Position numbers and translations under genes: made by a program. The notes beneath the pieces were generated by a model. The model did not search any database. It was not told the DNA's origin and was given only the letters and a program-made list of their open reading frames with translations. DNA of 64,000 bases from Physcia stellaris (lineage: Eukaryota > Ascomycota > Lecanoromycetes > Caliciales > Physciaceae), in the NCBI GenBank assembly GCA_018902385.1, contig JABSSW010000056.1, positions 1-64,000 of the forward strand. The letters run 5' to 3'. Below, in pieces: positions 13,905 through 25,100 of the stretch; position 1 is the stretch's first letter, and each line of letters begins with the position of its first letter.

Positions 13905-14007
13905 ACTAAATCAATATCCAGTTTTTTTTAGGTGAAGTCGGCGGGTCCCATGGACCACGAAAAAGCTTCCCTCGGTAGAAATCATAGTCCTATCTGGCCT
14001 TTACGAG

Positions 14008-15810
14008 ATGTCAATATTGCTTTTCAGGGATTTATACCCTATCTTAAAGAACGTGCTGGTGCAGCGTCCACTTCTAAGCTCCTTTGCTATCATAGCGCTC
14101 ACAGTTTACGCTCGATCTGCTTTTGCGAAGTTACGGGCCTATCAGGTATGTCGCAAACCGGAAAGCCCATTCGTTAAACTGACCGGATCACGATCGCAGA
14201 TTGACAAGGAAATCGGCCGTCGATACGGATGTTGCCCACCTCCAAGGCTCCGCAATGCCTGGCCATGGGGCATTGATCGCCTGGTGCAGATTTTTCAGGC
14301 AGATGCGAGCCACCGATTGATGGAACTCTTCCTGTTCCATTTCCAGGACGTAGGTTCAACTTTGGAGCAAAAGTTCCTGGGCACACCAGCCTTTGGTACC
14401 ATTGAGCCAAGAAATCTGGAAGCTATGCTGTCCTCGAACTTCGCTGGTAAAGCATGCTGTCAATGTCTTTCTTGTTGTTGATCAACAAGTGGTACAGATT
14501 TCGGGTATGGGTTGCGACGGCAAATATTCTTCCCCTTGTTAGGAGACGGAATCTTCACCCAGGATGGACCACCATGGAAGCACTCACGAGATCTCTTACG
14601 TCCCCAATTCTCGTACCAGCAATATCAAGATTTGGCTGTCTTCAAGGAACATGTGGACAATCTAATTGCCTGTCTGCCTGGGACTGGTGACCAAGTTGAT
14701 TTGCAACCACTGTTCTTTCGTTTTACGTTGGACACCACCTCTTCATTCTTATTCGGGGAGTCAACCTATACTTTAAAAGAGGGCCAATCTGTGTCTGGTT
14801 TAGAGTTCGCAAGGAGTTTCGACACTGCACAAGACTACGTTGTCAAACGATTCAGGCTCCTAGACCTATATTGGCTCATTGGAGGCTCCGAGTTCCGCCA
14901 GGCCTGCTCTATGGCGCATCAATTCATCGACAACATCATCAAGCGTCGGCAACGTAAGGAACTCTATTCCAACGACCGAAGTGGAAATTACGTTTTCTTT
15001 GACGCTGTCGCCAAGGATTCCACCAATGAAGAGGCATTGCGCGGCCAACTTTTGAATATCCTACTGGCTGGTCGAGATACGACGGCATGTCTGCTATCCT
15101 GGACATTCCATCTCTTGGCGCGACATCCCCGAGTCCTCCAACGGTTACGTGAGGAGATCAACAGCATGGGAAGTGTTGGAGTTGGCCCGGACATGTCGAG
15201 AGACGACATTAAACGCATGCCGTATCTCGCGAATGTTCTCAAAGAAAGTAAGCCTCATCTTCTTTCTAGTTAGCACACCGTCATGTAACCTTGTCTTCTA
15301 GCACTCCGTCTGTTCCCGTCTGTGCCAGTCAACACGCGTTCGGCAACAAGGACCACGATACTCCCCACTGGTGGTGGCCCTGATGGGCTGTCCCCCGTTC
15401 TCATCCGGAAAGGACAAAACGTTGCATACTGCATCTACGCAATGCACCGGCGGAAGGATCTATACGGAGACGATGCAGAGGAGTTTAGGCCAGAGAGATG
15501 GGACTCGAACGATCTGCCTCTAAAGAATCATACCGTTCATACGGCGTGGAGCTATCTGCCTTTCAACGGTGGCCCGCGCATCTGTCTTGGTCAAGATTTT
15601 GGCCTTATGGAAGCTTCATATGCCACTGTGCGTATCTTACAGACCTTCTCGAGGATCGAGGCCGGTGTTTTTGAAAGGCCTCAGATCCAATCTTGGCAAG
15701 GCTACTCCTCTCACTACACCAATGCTGTCAGTCGGATCTCGAAAGAGCGACAAAAGATGACTTTAGTGATGTCGCTAGGCGATGGCTGCCCTGTGAGGCT
15801 CTGGCGATAG
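14008..15810 (+). CDS. Cytochrome P450, CYP52-clan (fatty acid/alkane hydroxylase-like)
   Basis: Four exons (14,008-14,145; 14,200-14,446; 14,498-15,247; 15,302-15,810) with GT-AG introns of 54, 51 and 54 bp join into 547 codons, the usual size for the CYP52 group. An N-terminal hydrophobic segment suggests an ER anchor. Key motifs are intact: I-helix AGRDTT near residue 319, ETLR (ExxR) across the last splice at about 378-381, PERW near 441, and the haem loop [10 protein letters not shown] with its Cys near 473. [16 protein letters not shown] is typical of the CYP52 clan, which oxidises long-chain alkanes or fatty acids; the substrate here is inferred. The first intron is a multiple of three without stops, so its retention would add 18 residues. 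Only about 100 bp separate the ATG from the upstream LINE tail, so the native promoter may be lost or replaced. Confidence 0.93.
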
Positions 15811-16078
15811 GAGAAGGAGTTGCCGGTCAGCTGTGAGAGTGAAGAAGACGCACAACGCTATTGGCTGCCGTTATCTAAAGGCTTCAGAAGTCTTGCCTTC
15901 GTACAATACCCTGGAGCAATCACACAACAACTTACACCATCTCAGATGCCCCCCGTAGTTGACATGTGACATCGTCCAGCGCCTAGAGAAAACCCATCAA
16001 CTCTGAAGATTCCAAGGAGCGTTGCCGATTCAGCATCTCTTTCGCTTCAGAGATACTTTGCGCTATCAGTGTTGTCAG
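15811..16078. other. Intergenic, no gene seen
   Basis: Ordinary-composition DNA between the P450 stop and the decayed hydrolase-like gene. It would hold the 3' untranslated region of the P450. No other feature is visible. Confidence 0.5.
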
Positions 16079-16590
16079 TTATCGGTGCAGGCGATGACTC
16101 GTCGACGATCCGTTCAAATAAGCAATCGCTCTCAGCTTTGATAGTGTCGTAACGGCATCTGCATATTCTCGAGTATGAGGCAAGACAGTCTTCTGCTGCT
16201 CCCAAGAGAAGAAGCGACGGAAACTTATCATCAACGGTGCGAATTGGTCTATTATGTATTGTGGCACTTCAAAGCCATCGCTTAGATCGCGCAAGGGTTG
16301 ACTCTCTGTGTCGACAATTTTCTTAGGCATCATTGCTAATATGACTCGTTGCAGGGAAATAGCCGGTATGGCAATTATTCTACGCAGATGTGGAGTTCCG
16401 AGAAAGCGCACGGCGTAAGTGGAAACGTAGATGTAGTGGTGATGTTGCTTCGACGTTCGGCTGGCTGAATACACGAGTGTCTGCAGATAGGTTTTGGCAA
16501 TATGTTCGGTATGCTTGATTAGAGCACGTACCATCTTGACTATAATGCCCTCCCGCGAGTGACATATCAAAATTGCCGGCCTTTCCAAAA
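16079..16590 (-). pseudogene. Partial DUF676/alpha-beta hydrolase-like protein (NACHT-associated type)
   Basis: The frame reads ERPAILICHS, then FLGTPH, then VDTESQPLRDL and DQFAPL...FFSWEQ. This is the core of the fungal serine-esterase-like domain found at the N-terminus of NACHT or NB-ARC proteins. The family nucleophile elbow CHSLGG is here CHSREG, so catalysis is doubtful. A possible exon junction with a GT-AG intron lies at about 16,633-16,673, but no N-terminal catalytic-domain start or downstream NACHT domain can be found. I infer a truncated, decaying gene. It is outside the CpY-mutated blocks and its composition is ordinary. Confidence 0.6.
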
Positions 16591-16779
16591 TTCTTTCGAT
16601 TTGTGAGTTGTTAGCATCTTGTCCTTCTTCTGTTCAGTGTTCACAAAAGCTGATAGAGAGGGGCACTCACGCTTCGATCCGCATGAGGCGAGGATAATAA
16701 GATGTATTGATTGATCTACGAGACTTGAAAGTGCGCGTGCTACAAGATGCCGTGAAAGTAAATCCCGGCCAGGCAATTA

Positions 16780-18715
16780 ACCATTTGAGTCGTAATCTTA
16801 AGTTACAATTCGAGTTTGAAAGGCCACAAATAATGACACTGTCATAAATGTAAAGCGGAATTCTTTGTTGCTTTGGATCATTTATATTCTCAACATTTCG
16901 TTCAAGTCGTGCACAGTCATGTTACTGTAAATCAAAAATTAAATTTAGAAGAAATCGGCATTCTCGAGATGCATCAGCATAGTCATACATTTCCGGGCTA
17001 ATCGTGTCATATTCTTCAAAATGGCACAACATGTGAAACGATGGTGCAATTACTTGTATTCACTCTGTCATATTATTGATGTACTATTTTTTAGGCTATC
17101 GGTAAATGTCAGTAAGCATGTGACATCTAATGTCCAGCAAATGTCTGAAATCCAGGATCTATAAGACGGGCACCGGATCCTAGGAGACCTCCAGCCCATG
17201 ATCTAAATACAAATGTGTACCTAGGTCGAAAGTACGCTCCAATCCATACTGCATACTCCGATTCGAACAATGACTTGCGAGATTTGAATATCACAAAGCC
17301 CAGTGGAAATACGCCGAATTATGAAGTACTAAGGCATTTTGATACTCTGTGCCTCAACCCGATCCGACCTGCATCCCCCACCGCACGTCGACCGCCTAGC
17401 CCATACCACCGGTGATCCGGGATCTGCTCCAAATGCTTCAGCGAATTATCAAAGAAGACAAAGAATCCCACGAGGCGTGAAGTCTAGAACTGTTATGCCA
17501 CTCCGCCCACTTTCCTGATCTGATGTCCACAGTTGCGAGATATATTGCTGGGAGATTGAGAGCAGCTTTTAACTCTTTCTACTCCAGGACCATATATCTC
17601 AGTACAGGGTACCTTCCCCCCCCAAAGCGGGGCAACAGTTTGCCTTTATCTACCACTCGTTGGTAAACCTGACTCCATTCCCGAGCGTTTTGGCAGCTTT
17701 GTCTCTGCAAGGGCGTTTTGCGGGAGATGAATACTTCTAGAATATATTAGATTTGATAGTGGTTTGATCAGAGGAAAAGTTATTTTTGTTCCGAGCTATT
17801 AGAGAAGATAGCTTTGAGGGTATACTGCAAAATGCATAAAGTCAAACCAACTTGCTCGAGATGTTGCTGTAGTGCTTCAGATTGAGATGCTTGAGCTACG
17901 AATGTGATAGAGATTAATGATATATGATCTCAGACAAGAGGGGTGGAGCTGCCGAATCATCGGTTCCGAACTTTTCGTGTTTAAATTTAGGAACAGCTTT
18001 CTTGAGGGGTTTGTACCATCTGCTGGCGTAAATAGTGGTTATCTTATGATATGCGCCAGTGTTTCATTAGTACAGCGGCCTCGGATACCATTATGCAGTA
18101 CTGGTGGGTGAGGATGGTCGTATATGCCAAGTACTTGTTGCTGTCGAAAAGAGCCCACTGCTCGTTTGGTGAAAACAGTCCGCAAGTTGGAGGACGCATC
18201 CATTCTGTCGTCGACGCTCTTCTTCAGTCCTAGGCTAGGGCATGCTCGCTGGCGCTGCTCCTTCCGCAATGCAAATTTGCGCTCTACTGTCTTCGATTGA
18301 GAGTTCAGCTTTCGGCTCACTCTTTTGTCGTCAGCATGGCCCATCTGGCACAACAAACATTTGGAGGGTGCGGCTGTAAGTTATGATAGCTTGGCCAGAA
18401 GCGTTTCTGAAGCTTAAGCCTTCCAACGGACCAACGTACTGAGTATATCAGTTGGAATTGACATGTATCGTGTACTGATACCGATTGGAGGGGTTTCAAT
18501 ACAAGAACAGAGATGAAACCAGGGCTAGTGAGAGACGAATGGTCTCGAGGACCGGGAGGGGGAAATCGAACGAGGAGAAAGTGGAGGACAACGGTACGGA
18601 AAGATGAACAAAGTGCTACCAATAGCTGACGCTCCTTCTCGTTTTGGATTTTCTATGTTCTTTTCAGCAAACTTCCAGCCATAACACTTTTGGCTTAACG
18701 AGTTAGCGAAGTGCA
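16780..18715. other. Gene-poor interval
   Basis: Ordinary-composition DNA with only short ORFs (for example 17,215-17,415 on plus and 18,039-18,356 on minus) that match nothing recognisable and show no convincing splice structure. A C8 run sits near 17,616. I see no gene here. Confidence 0.45.
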
Positions 18716-18719
18716 CGAA

Positions 18720-19449
18720 TTAGGAATTTTTTGTAGAATAGATCAATGAACTTATAGTACGAAGAGCCAGACACAGCTTGAGGCGTGGGAATATTCTGAT
18801 GTATTGGACAAACGCAATGTACTGAGAGGGTTTGCCGTCAACTAACACACAGTCGGACAAAGGTAAAAAGCAGGCTTTCAGATGATTACTCAAAGCATCT
18901 TGATCGTATTGAAGTGACTGCAAAACGTCTCGCATGACATCGTACGCATGAGTGAGACTGTAATGATTGATGTGGCGAAATGTTTTCTTGACGCGACGAG
19001 TGTAAGTGTCTACATTCGGCTTGTACTGCTCGTTGTTCCACTGGATCACGTAATTGCCAGTCGCCTTGGAAGTACTCATTGATAGAATGAGTGAGCAATT
19101 CCTTTTTGATTTGGTGAAGGAGCAGATTGGCTGCATTGTAGAATACTTCCGAGGTGAGATGCAGGAAGATTTGGATATCAGTGCGATCAGGATGCAAGAT
19201 GTTCCGGAAGATCTCAACAGCTTTGAGCTTTGCTGGGTCACTGAAATCGAGCTTGTCGTTTACGCCCACTGCTACCATGCTTGAATCATTTGGTGGTCTA
19301 TGCAGAGTACAGGTCAGTGGAGCTGGCCTAGAAAGCACTGTTGCAATGGAGGCTTTATAGTCATCATCCTTCGCTATCTCATTAAGGTCGGTCGAACCCA
19401 CATAGTTGATATCGAACCCTCTACCCGTATTCGCATAGCTTTTTGTCAT
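18720..19449 (-). CDS. Unrecognised ORF pair, possibly one decayed gene
   Basis: Two overlapping minus-strand frames (19,449-18,886 and 19,241-18,720) read like protein in complementary parts: an upstream part with SDPAKLKAVEIFRN and a downstream part with NNEQYKPNVDTYTRRVKKTF. A frame change near 19,060-19,080 would be needed to join them, by a short intron or a real frameshift; I could not settle which. No family is recognised. It may be a fragment of a larger hypothetical gene extending upstream toward 19,930. Confidence 0.3.
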
Positions 19450-21224
19450 GAATGAAAAATGCTTTCCGTATACTTAATCTGATCTCTTCGAGCACGCGAT
19501 AAATCATCGTTTGAGCTAGTAATTGCAAGGAAATAGGCGACTTCGAAGGCCATCCTGAAAAGGTGCATCAATCACGAACTTGATGATACTTGCAGACGAT
19601 ACCGTTGAAGGCGTTGCTCTGGATTGAGTGTACACTCAAACATCGTTAGACTGATGGACACAGAATCATGGATTAGAGATGAATCGGTGAGAACGATACA
19701 TCTATGTTCAGGTCGGTATGCGGTAAGGGTCTCTTGATGCAATTGCCGAAACATGTTGAATCGGACGTGTGTATTATCATGACCTCCCATAGTGCGCTTG
19801 TAAGTTCTCGCATGATGTCGTCTTTTGATTTGCTGCGGTGCTTTTGAATTGATGACCCTTTTCTGGTAATATCTTCGATTTTCATATAAGCGAGGTCGAT
19901 GCTAATCATGGCTTCGATATTGAGTCCCACAATTTTTCTTTCGGTTCAGGCGCCATTGAACTGCACTGTTTTGAAAATGGCAGCGATTGGCGATGGCTTC
20001 GGCTACTGCCATAGTGGTCAGGCTTGTTCCGCATCCTATAAGTCCGCCGGTCAGCACCGAACCCAGATAAGCAGACCGAAGCAGCGGGTTGCAGCAGAGG
20101 AAAACCCAAGCGACGCTCAGCGACTCAGCCAGAGATACAAGATGCACGCGATCGCGGCGCAGAGACAAGCGGACAAAGCCCAGACCAAAATCAGCAGATC
20201 AATCTCCACTGTGCCACGTTAGCTACCAGTATGCCCGGGATGCATAAAGTGCGTATCGATCACACGGCGACAATGGCGCGTGGGCGCAGCCACTGGCTCA
20301 AGAGGCACAGAATCAACCACCTCGACAGAATCAAGATATATCTCGATATTAGAGGTCGAGGCAAGCGATCGGGTAAATAGACCCGCCGTCAGCTCGTGGC
20401 CTAGCGTGAAGAAGTCGTAGCATGAGATGCGTGAGGAGCATATTTGATGCATGAAGCGGCCACGGTCGAAAAGATAAATGCGTGGTCGTCGCGCTCCATG
20501 GCTTGCGCTATTATGTGCCGATTTTTGGACGGGTGATACCGTCAGCGGGCAAATGAGGAAGTGAGCAATCGAAAAAAGCTGCATTCGTGGTGGTGGCTGT
20601 ATTCGTGGCGATGAGCATCTGTTCGCACCAATTAGCCAGAGATCGCTAAGATTTCAAGAGATTGAGAACAACAGCACTTACCTTGATGTCAAGGGTTGCG
20701 TGAGAAGCAGAAGTAAAGTTGGAACTGGTGTGAAGTGCCGAAAGAGTACTAAAAGGAAAAGGAGAGATCGACATCAGATGGCCTTTTGCCACAGGGTGTG
20801 CCGTTTAGCCATGCCTTTGAGTTCTGAACTTTGAGGTAGGGATTCGATAAGATTTGAGCTGCTTGAACTGCTGTGATGGCTTTGATTCGCCATCGTCTGA
20901 GCGAATTGAGTTTTCATGACATTACAATTGTTTATATCCTTCATATCATCGTACACCTCGTTCTTCGAAGTCTCTCATGTCCTTCTTGTACTCTTTCAAA
21001 ATCGACAAGTTATTATCATCATCGCAATCGGAGAAGATTTCACTGGAGGTGAAAAATACTGTAAAGATCTCAGATTTGTTCGATTTTGGAATTGTAGCCG
21101 AAGATGCGATCAACTTCTCGACTGCTATAATCCTGAAGCTCTGCTCATATTGTTATATTTGAAACTTTCCAATCAGGAATACATTGAGTCAAACCGAACA
21201 AAGAGATCATATTAAAATGAATTT
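19450..21224. other. Gene-poor interval with unrecognised minus-strand ORFs
   Basis: Short minus-strand ORFs (19,673-19,930; 19,902-20,168; 20,219-20,584) have no recognisable domain. One frame near 20,130-20,220 encodes a hydrophobic segment that could be a membrane helix. They might be exons of one decayed gene with 18,720-19,449, but I cannot build a consistent model. The interval ends where the repeated locus copy A begins. Confidence 0.35.
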
Positions 21225-21227
21225 ATA

Positions 21228-21747
21228 TAACATGATGATGATGTGTGAAAAATTGCTTGAAAAATCAATGAATTTGTTTTATAATACTGAGAAATAAAAA
21301 TTGTTAAATTTTTGATGATAATGAATCATCTCATTATTGATACATGTGAATAAATAAGTCTTTAATGATTTTTTCGAAAAAAACATAAAATAATCGTTTC
21401 GAAATCGATGTCGCTGCATACAGCTCAACTATTTAAGTGAAATCTTGAGAAATTACTGAACATATATCTTTTGAGATTTATGATTCTGTCGAAATGATAC
21501 TAATAATCGCTCAAACGAAAACAAAAAAATGATCGAAATATATTTCAATATCTGTTGTACGTTCGTTCAATTTTTATCTTCAATGAAAATCGCAATTTTC
21601 AAAATTTTATTTTTTAATGTCGTCGCTTTTTTTCGCAACTCGATTCAATATTTCTAATTCAATTTTCTGTATTTTCAATTTAAAGAAGTTGAAGTTCTTT
21701 CGTAATAATCAATGTTTTTTTTTGAAAATTTTATAAATTGCAAATAT
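21228..21747 (-). repeat. Mutated copy A of the locus at 36,222-36,690
   Basis: From the shared CATGATGATG start the sequence aligns with 36,225 onward through the TATAATACTGAGA and ATACAGCTCA-type segments. Where the partner has ordinary composition (after 36,425), this copy shows C-to-T and G-to-A changes mainly at CpY/RpG. It corresponds to the C-terminal part of the unrecognised minus-strand gene. The copy continues beyond the Ty3 insertion, from 29,108. Confidence 0.75.
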
Positions 21748-21752
21748 TTCTT

Positions 21753-22145
21753 TGTAATACGTTCGCGTTATCGAACAACTAACTCATACGTTAATTTTGA
21801 ATACGCGTCTGCGTAACGCAAATGCTTGACATTAATAATGAATGTAATTCAAATGTAACATAATTATAAACGCACGTCTAATAGAAACGTTATGAATTGA
21901 TGTCATAATCATGACGTTAATCAAAACGTCATAACTATTACGTCAAATACGAATATAAATAAATTGTTCATTTTTTTTTCTCGTTGAGTTTCAACGATTA
22001 GTTTTACATTTACAGTATTCATACGATGTTGATAATTAATAATTGAAATTTATTAAATTTCACGTTTTTCAATAATTAAATGCGCTATCGTAAAATTAAT
22101 ACATTATTGAAACATGCTTTACGTCAACGCGCTTAAATTTTTACA
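21753..22145 (+). repeat. 5' LTR of the Ty3 fossil
   Basis: 393 bp, starts TGTAATAC and ends TTTTTACA. Paired with 28,711-29,102 and preceded by the target duplication TTCTT. Confidence 0.93.
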
Positions 22146-25100
22146 ATTCTAATCGTTTCATCTTTCGAAAAAAAAAACTCGAAATTTATTAGCATCATGA
22201 CTGAATCAAATATCAACATTTCAGATTTTAAAATAGAAAATCTTGATGATATTTCAAATATTTCAAATAGTTTTATTTTTTCGAGTTGAAACGACGTGAA
22301 TCAAATTCAGCAAAACATTTTTATTATCGACAATGCAACGACGCAAAACATTTTGAAACAAATGACAATTGTTTTTCGAAAATTTAACGATGAAATCGTT
22401 CAATTGCGAATTCAAATTCGAACAAATCAAAATGCAACGCAATTCGTTATCGCATCGCAAACGCAATCAATATCAATTGTATTTATCGTTCATTTCAAGA
22501 AACGAAAATTCAAAAAACAATTTTTTTACAAAAACGAGAGTGAAAACGAACATATTCGTTGATTTCGCGAAATCGAATTCGAATTTCTGACGTGTTTTAA
22601 TTATTTTATGAATAATCGATCGAAAATTCTTTGATGCATGTCATCGTTGCGAAAAATTTTCAATTTCAATGATTCAATCGCATCGACAACGATAAAGATT
22701 TGAAAAATATTTTTTACGATTATTATAAGTTTTTTCTTTTGAATTTGATAGCAAATTCAGTGAATCGTCGATTCGTCGTTTACGAAAATTGAAAACGAAT
22801 TCGTCAACGTGCGAATCAAAAAATGTTTAATTTCAAAAATGAATTCGAGAAATACGAAACTCATTTGTCGTTTTTTGATGAAATTCATTCGATCAATTTT
22901 TTTTTTTGTAAATTATTGTCATCGTTGAAAAAAATTGTTAAATATCGAAAAAATATCGATGAATAAAAAAAATTTGTTTGCGAAAATCGTTATGTTGAAA
23001 AAAATTTTCGAACGCGAACGACGAACAAATTCGCGTATTCAAAATAATCAAAACATTTTCAAGCAAAAAAAAAAATAAAAACAAAATTAAAGAGCAATTT
23101 CAACAACAAAATTAGCAACAAAATCAATCGCAAAATCGTTTCAATCAAAACATTTTTCACGATTTTGAACGCAATACGCATGCGAAAAGCAAACGAAAAC
23201 GCAATGAAAATGATCAAAATACAAAATCAACGTGTTATCGATGTCATCGCAAAAATCATTATGCTTTCGATTGTAAAATTGATGTAAATAAATCGAATAA
23301 TCAACATATTATCGTTGTCGTCAACGTCACATTTGAGTCAAAAAAAAATCAAATTTCGCGAACGTTTCGCAAACGAAACAAAAAAAATCAATAGAAATTC
23401 GAAATTTTATCGTGATTCAAAGTTGAATCAAATTTTTGAAAAATGAACGATTTGTTCGCGCGTTCGTGAATTTTGAAATCAAAATCAATTTTATCAATCA
23501 AATTTTTGTCATTCAATGAAAAATGCAATCGATAAACGAAATCATTTTATCGTTATCGAATTTTTTGAATGAACAAAATCGTTATTGTTATGAAACGCAT
23601 GAATTCATTTACAACATAATAAATTCGTGAAATCAACATCGTCAATGCAAAATTTTGTTTTATGCAATTGACTATATTGAATCGAATTTTATTTTGAATA
23701 TGTTTATGTTGATTGTCGAAAACATATTAATGAATTCGACGAAAAACAATTGACGTTTCAAAATCAAATTCAAGAAATTTCAGATTGATACGTCTAGACA
23801 ATTTGTTAAAAACTTAAAAAATCACGAACAGATATTCGCGTTGATATGTGCAAAAATCGAAAAACAATCGAAAAAGCAAAAATTTAAAATTACGAAAATG
23901 TCAAAACAATTAAAGAATTTAAAAAGTCAATTTGACGACACTAAAACAGATATTTTATTCGAATTAAATAGAAGTGATCATGTTATTGATTTGAAAAAAA
24001 ACGAGAAATCGTCGTTCATGTCGCTGTATAATTTATCACAGAATGAACTAGCGAAACTTCGACGTTACATTGAAAATGTCTTGATCAAAAAATGAATTAA
24101 ACATTCAGTCTCTTTCGCTGACGCGTCGATACTTTTTGTATCGAAAAAAAATGAAAATTTTCGTTTTTGTGTGAATTATCGAAATTTGAATGCGATAATT
24201 ATTAAAAATCGTCATTCATTATTTTTAATCACAAAAACTTTGAATCGTTTTAGTGATGTCAAGAAATTCATCAAAATCGATTTGAAAAATGTTTATCATC
24301 GAATTCGCATCAAGCAAAACGACGAGTGAAAAACGACGTTTCGCACGCGATATGAGCATTTTGAATATCAAATCATGTTTTTTGAATTAATCAATGTTTC
24401 AACAATTTTTCAAATTTATATCAATAAGATTTTGCGAAAACTTGTCGACGTCATTTGTGTGATCTATTTGAACGATATTTTGATATATAACAACGATTCA
24501 GCGCAACATTGACGACATGTGCGTTTTGTGTTCGAGCGATTGAAACAATACGAACTGTATGTCAATTTAAAAAATGCGAATTTGTTATCGATCAAATCGA
24601 ATTTTTAAATTTCATTGTGTTCATTGAAAATGTACAAATGAATTCAAAAAAAATTCGAATCATTGAGAAATGATCGCAATTTAAAAACAATCGCGAACTA
24701 CAAATGTTTTTAAATTTCGTCAATTATTATCGTCGTTTTATTCATGATTATTCAAAATTGATTGCATCATTTATTGATTTGTTGAAAAACAATAAACAAA
24801 ACAAAAAATCTGAATTTTTTGTTTGAAAAAAAAAATCGAAATTGACGTTTCGTCGATTGCGCGATATTTTTACATCGATTTTCATTTTTCATCATTATGA
24901 TTCAGTCAAAAAAATCAAAATGAAAATCGATGTTTCGAATTTCGAAATTTCAAATATTTTTAATCAATTTGATGAACAAAATCATTGACGTTCGATCGCG
25001 TTCTGATCGCGAAAAATGATATCGACAAAAATGAATTACGAAATTCATGATCAAAAACTACTAATTATAATTATGATTTTTCAACAATGACGACATTATT

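Larger units (their letters stand above)
1..13910. other. AT-rich CpY-depleted block 1
   Basis: Extremely AT-rich DNA in which nearly every C is followed by A or G and nearly every G is preceded by T or C, on both strands. For example, in 4,981-5,040 all nine C residues are followed by A (5) or G (4). CpC/GpG and CpT/ApG are close to absent over kilobases, except in a milder stretch at about 6,050-6,620. The block holds a Ty3 fossil and a LINE. The right edge is sharp, at the LINE tail just before the P450 gene. I infer a RIP-like mutational process; the depletion itself is seen directly. Confidence 0.9.
7932..13915 (+). mobile_element. Tad1-type LINE, near full length, heavily mutated
   Basis: The plus-strand order fits a Tad1-clade LINE: an ORF1 with CCHC-like knuckles, then an ORF2 with APE endonuclease, reverse transcriptase, RNase H and a C-terminal cysteine cluster. 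The 3' end carries an (AATC)6 tract at 13,881-13,904, the kind of simple-repeat tail LINEs end in. The left boundary is uncertain; I set it just after the repeat-D tail. The whole element shows the CpY depletion and has many stops in both ORFs, so it is dead. Its 3' end lies about 100 bp from the start codon of an intact P450 gene in the same orientation. Confidence 0.82.

Noticed and set aside
1-13910. Classical CpA-directed RIP as the explanation of the AT-rich blocks
   Set aside because: CpA and TpG remain abundant, and paired copies show changes at CpC/CpT instead; CpA hits are few.
1-13910. Mitochondrial insertion or plain AT-rich composition
   Set aside because: The blocks hold nuclear Ty3 and LINE domains in the correct order. 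Low GC alone would not remove CC/CT while keeping CG and CA.
14008-20584. A secondary-metabolite gene cluster around the P450
   Set aside because: No synthase, terpene cyclase, transporter or regulator can be recognised; the neighbours are decayed or unrecognised.
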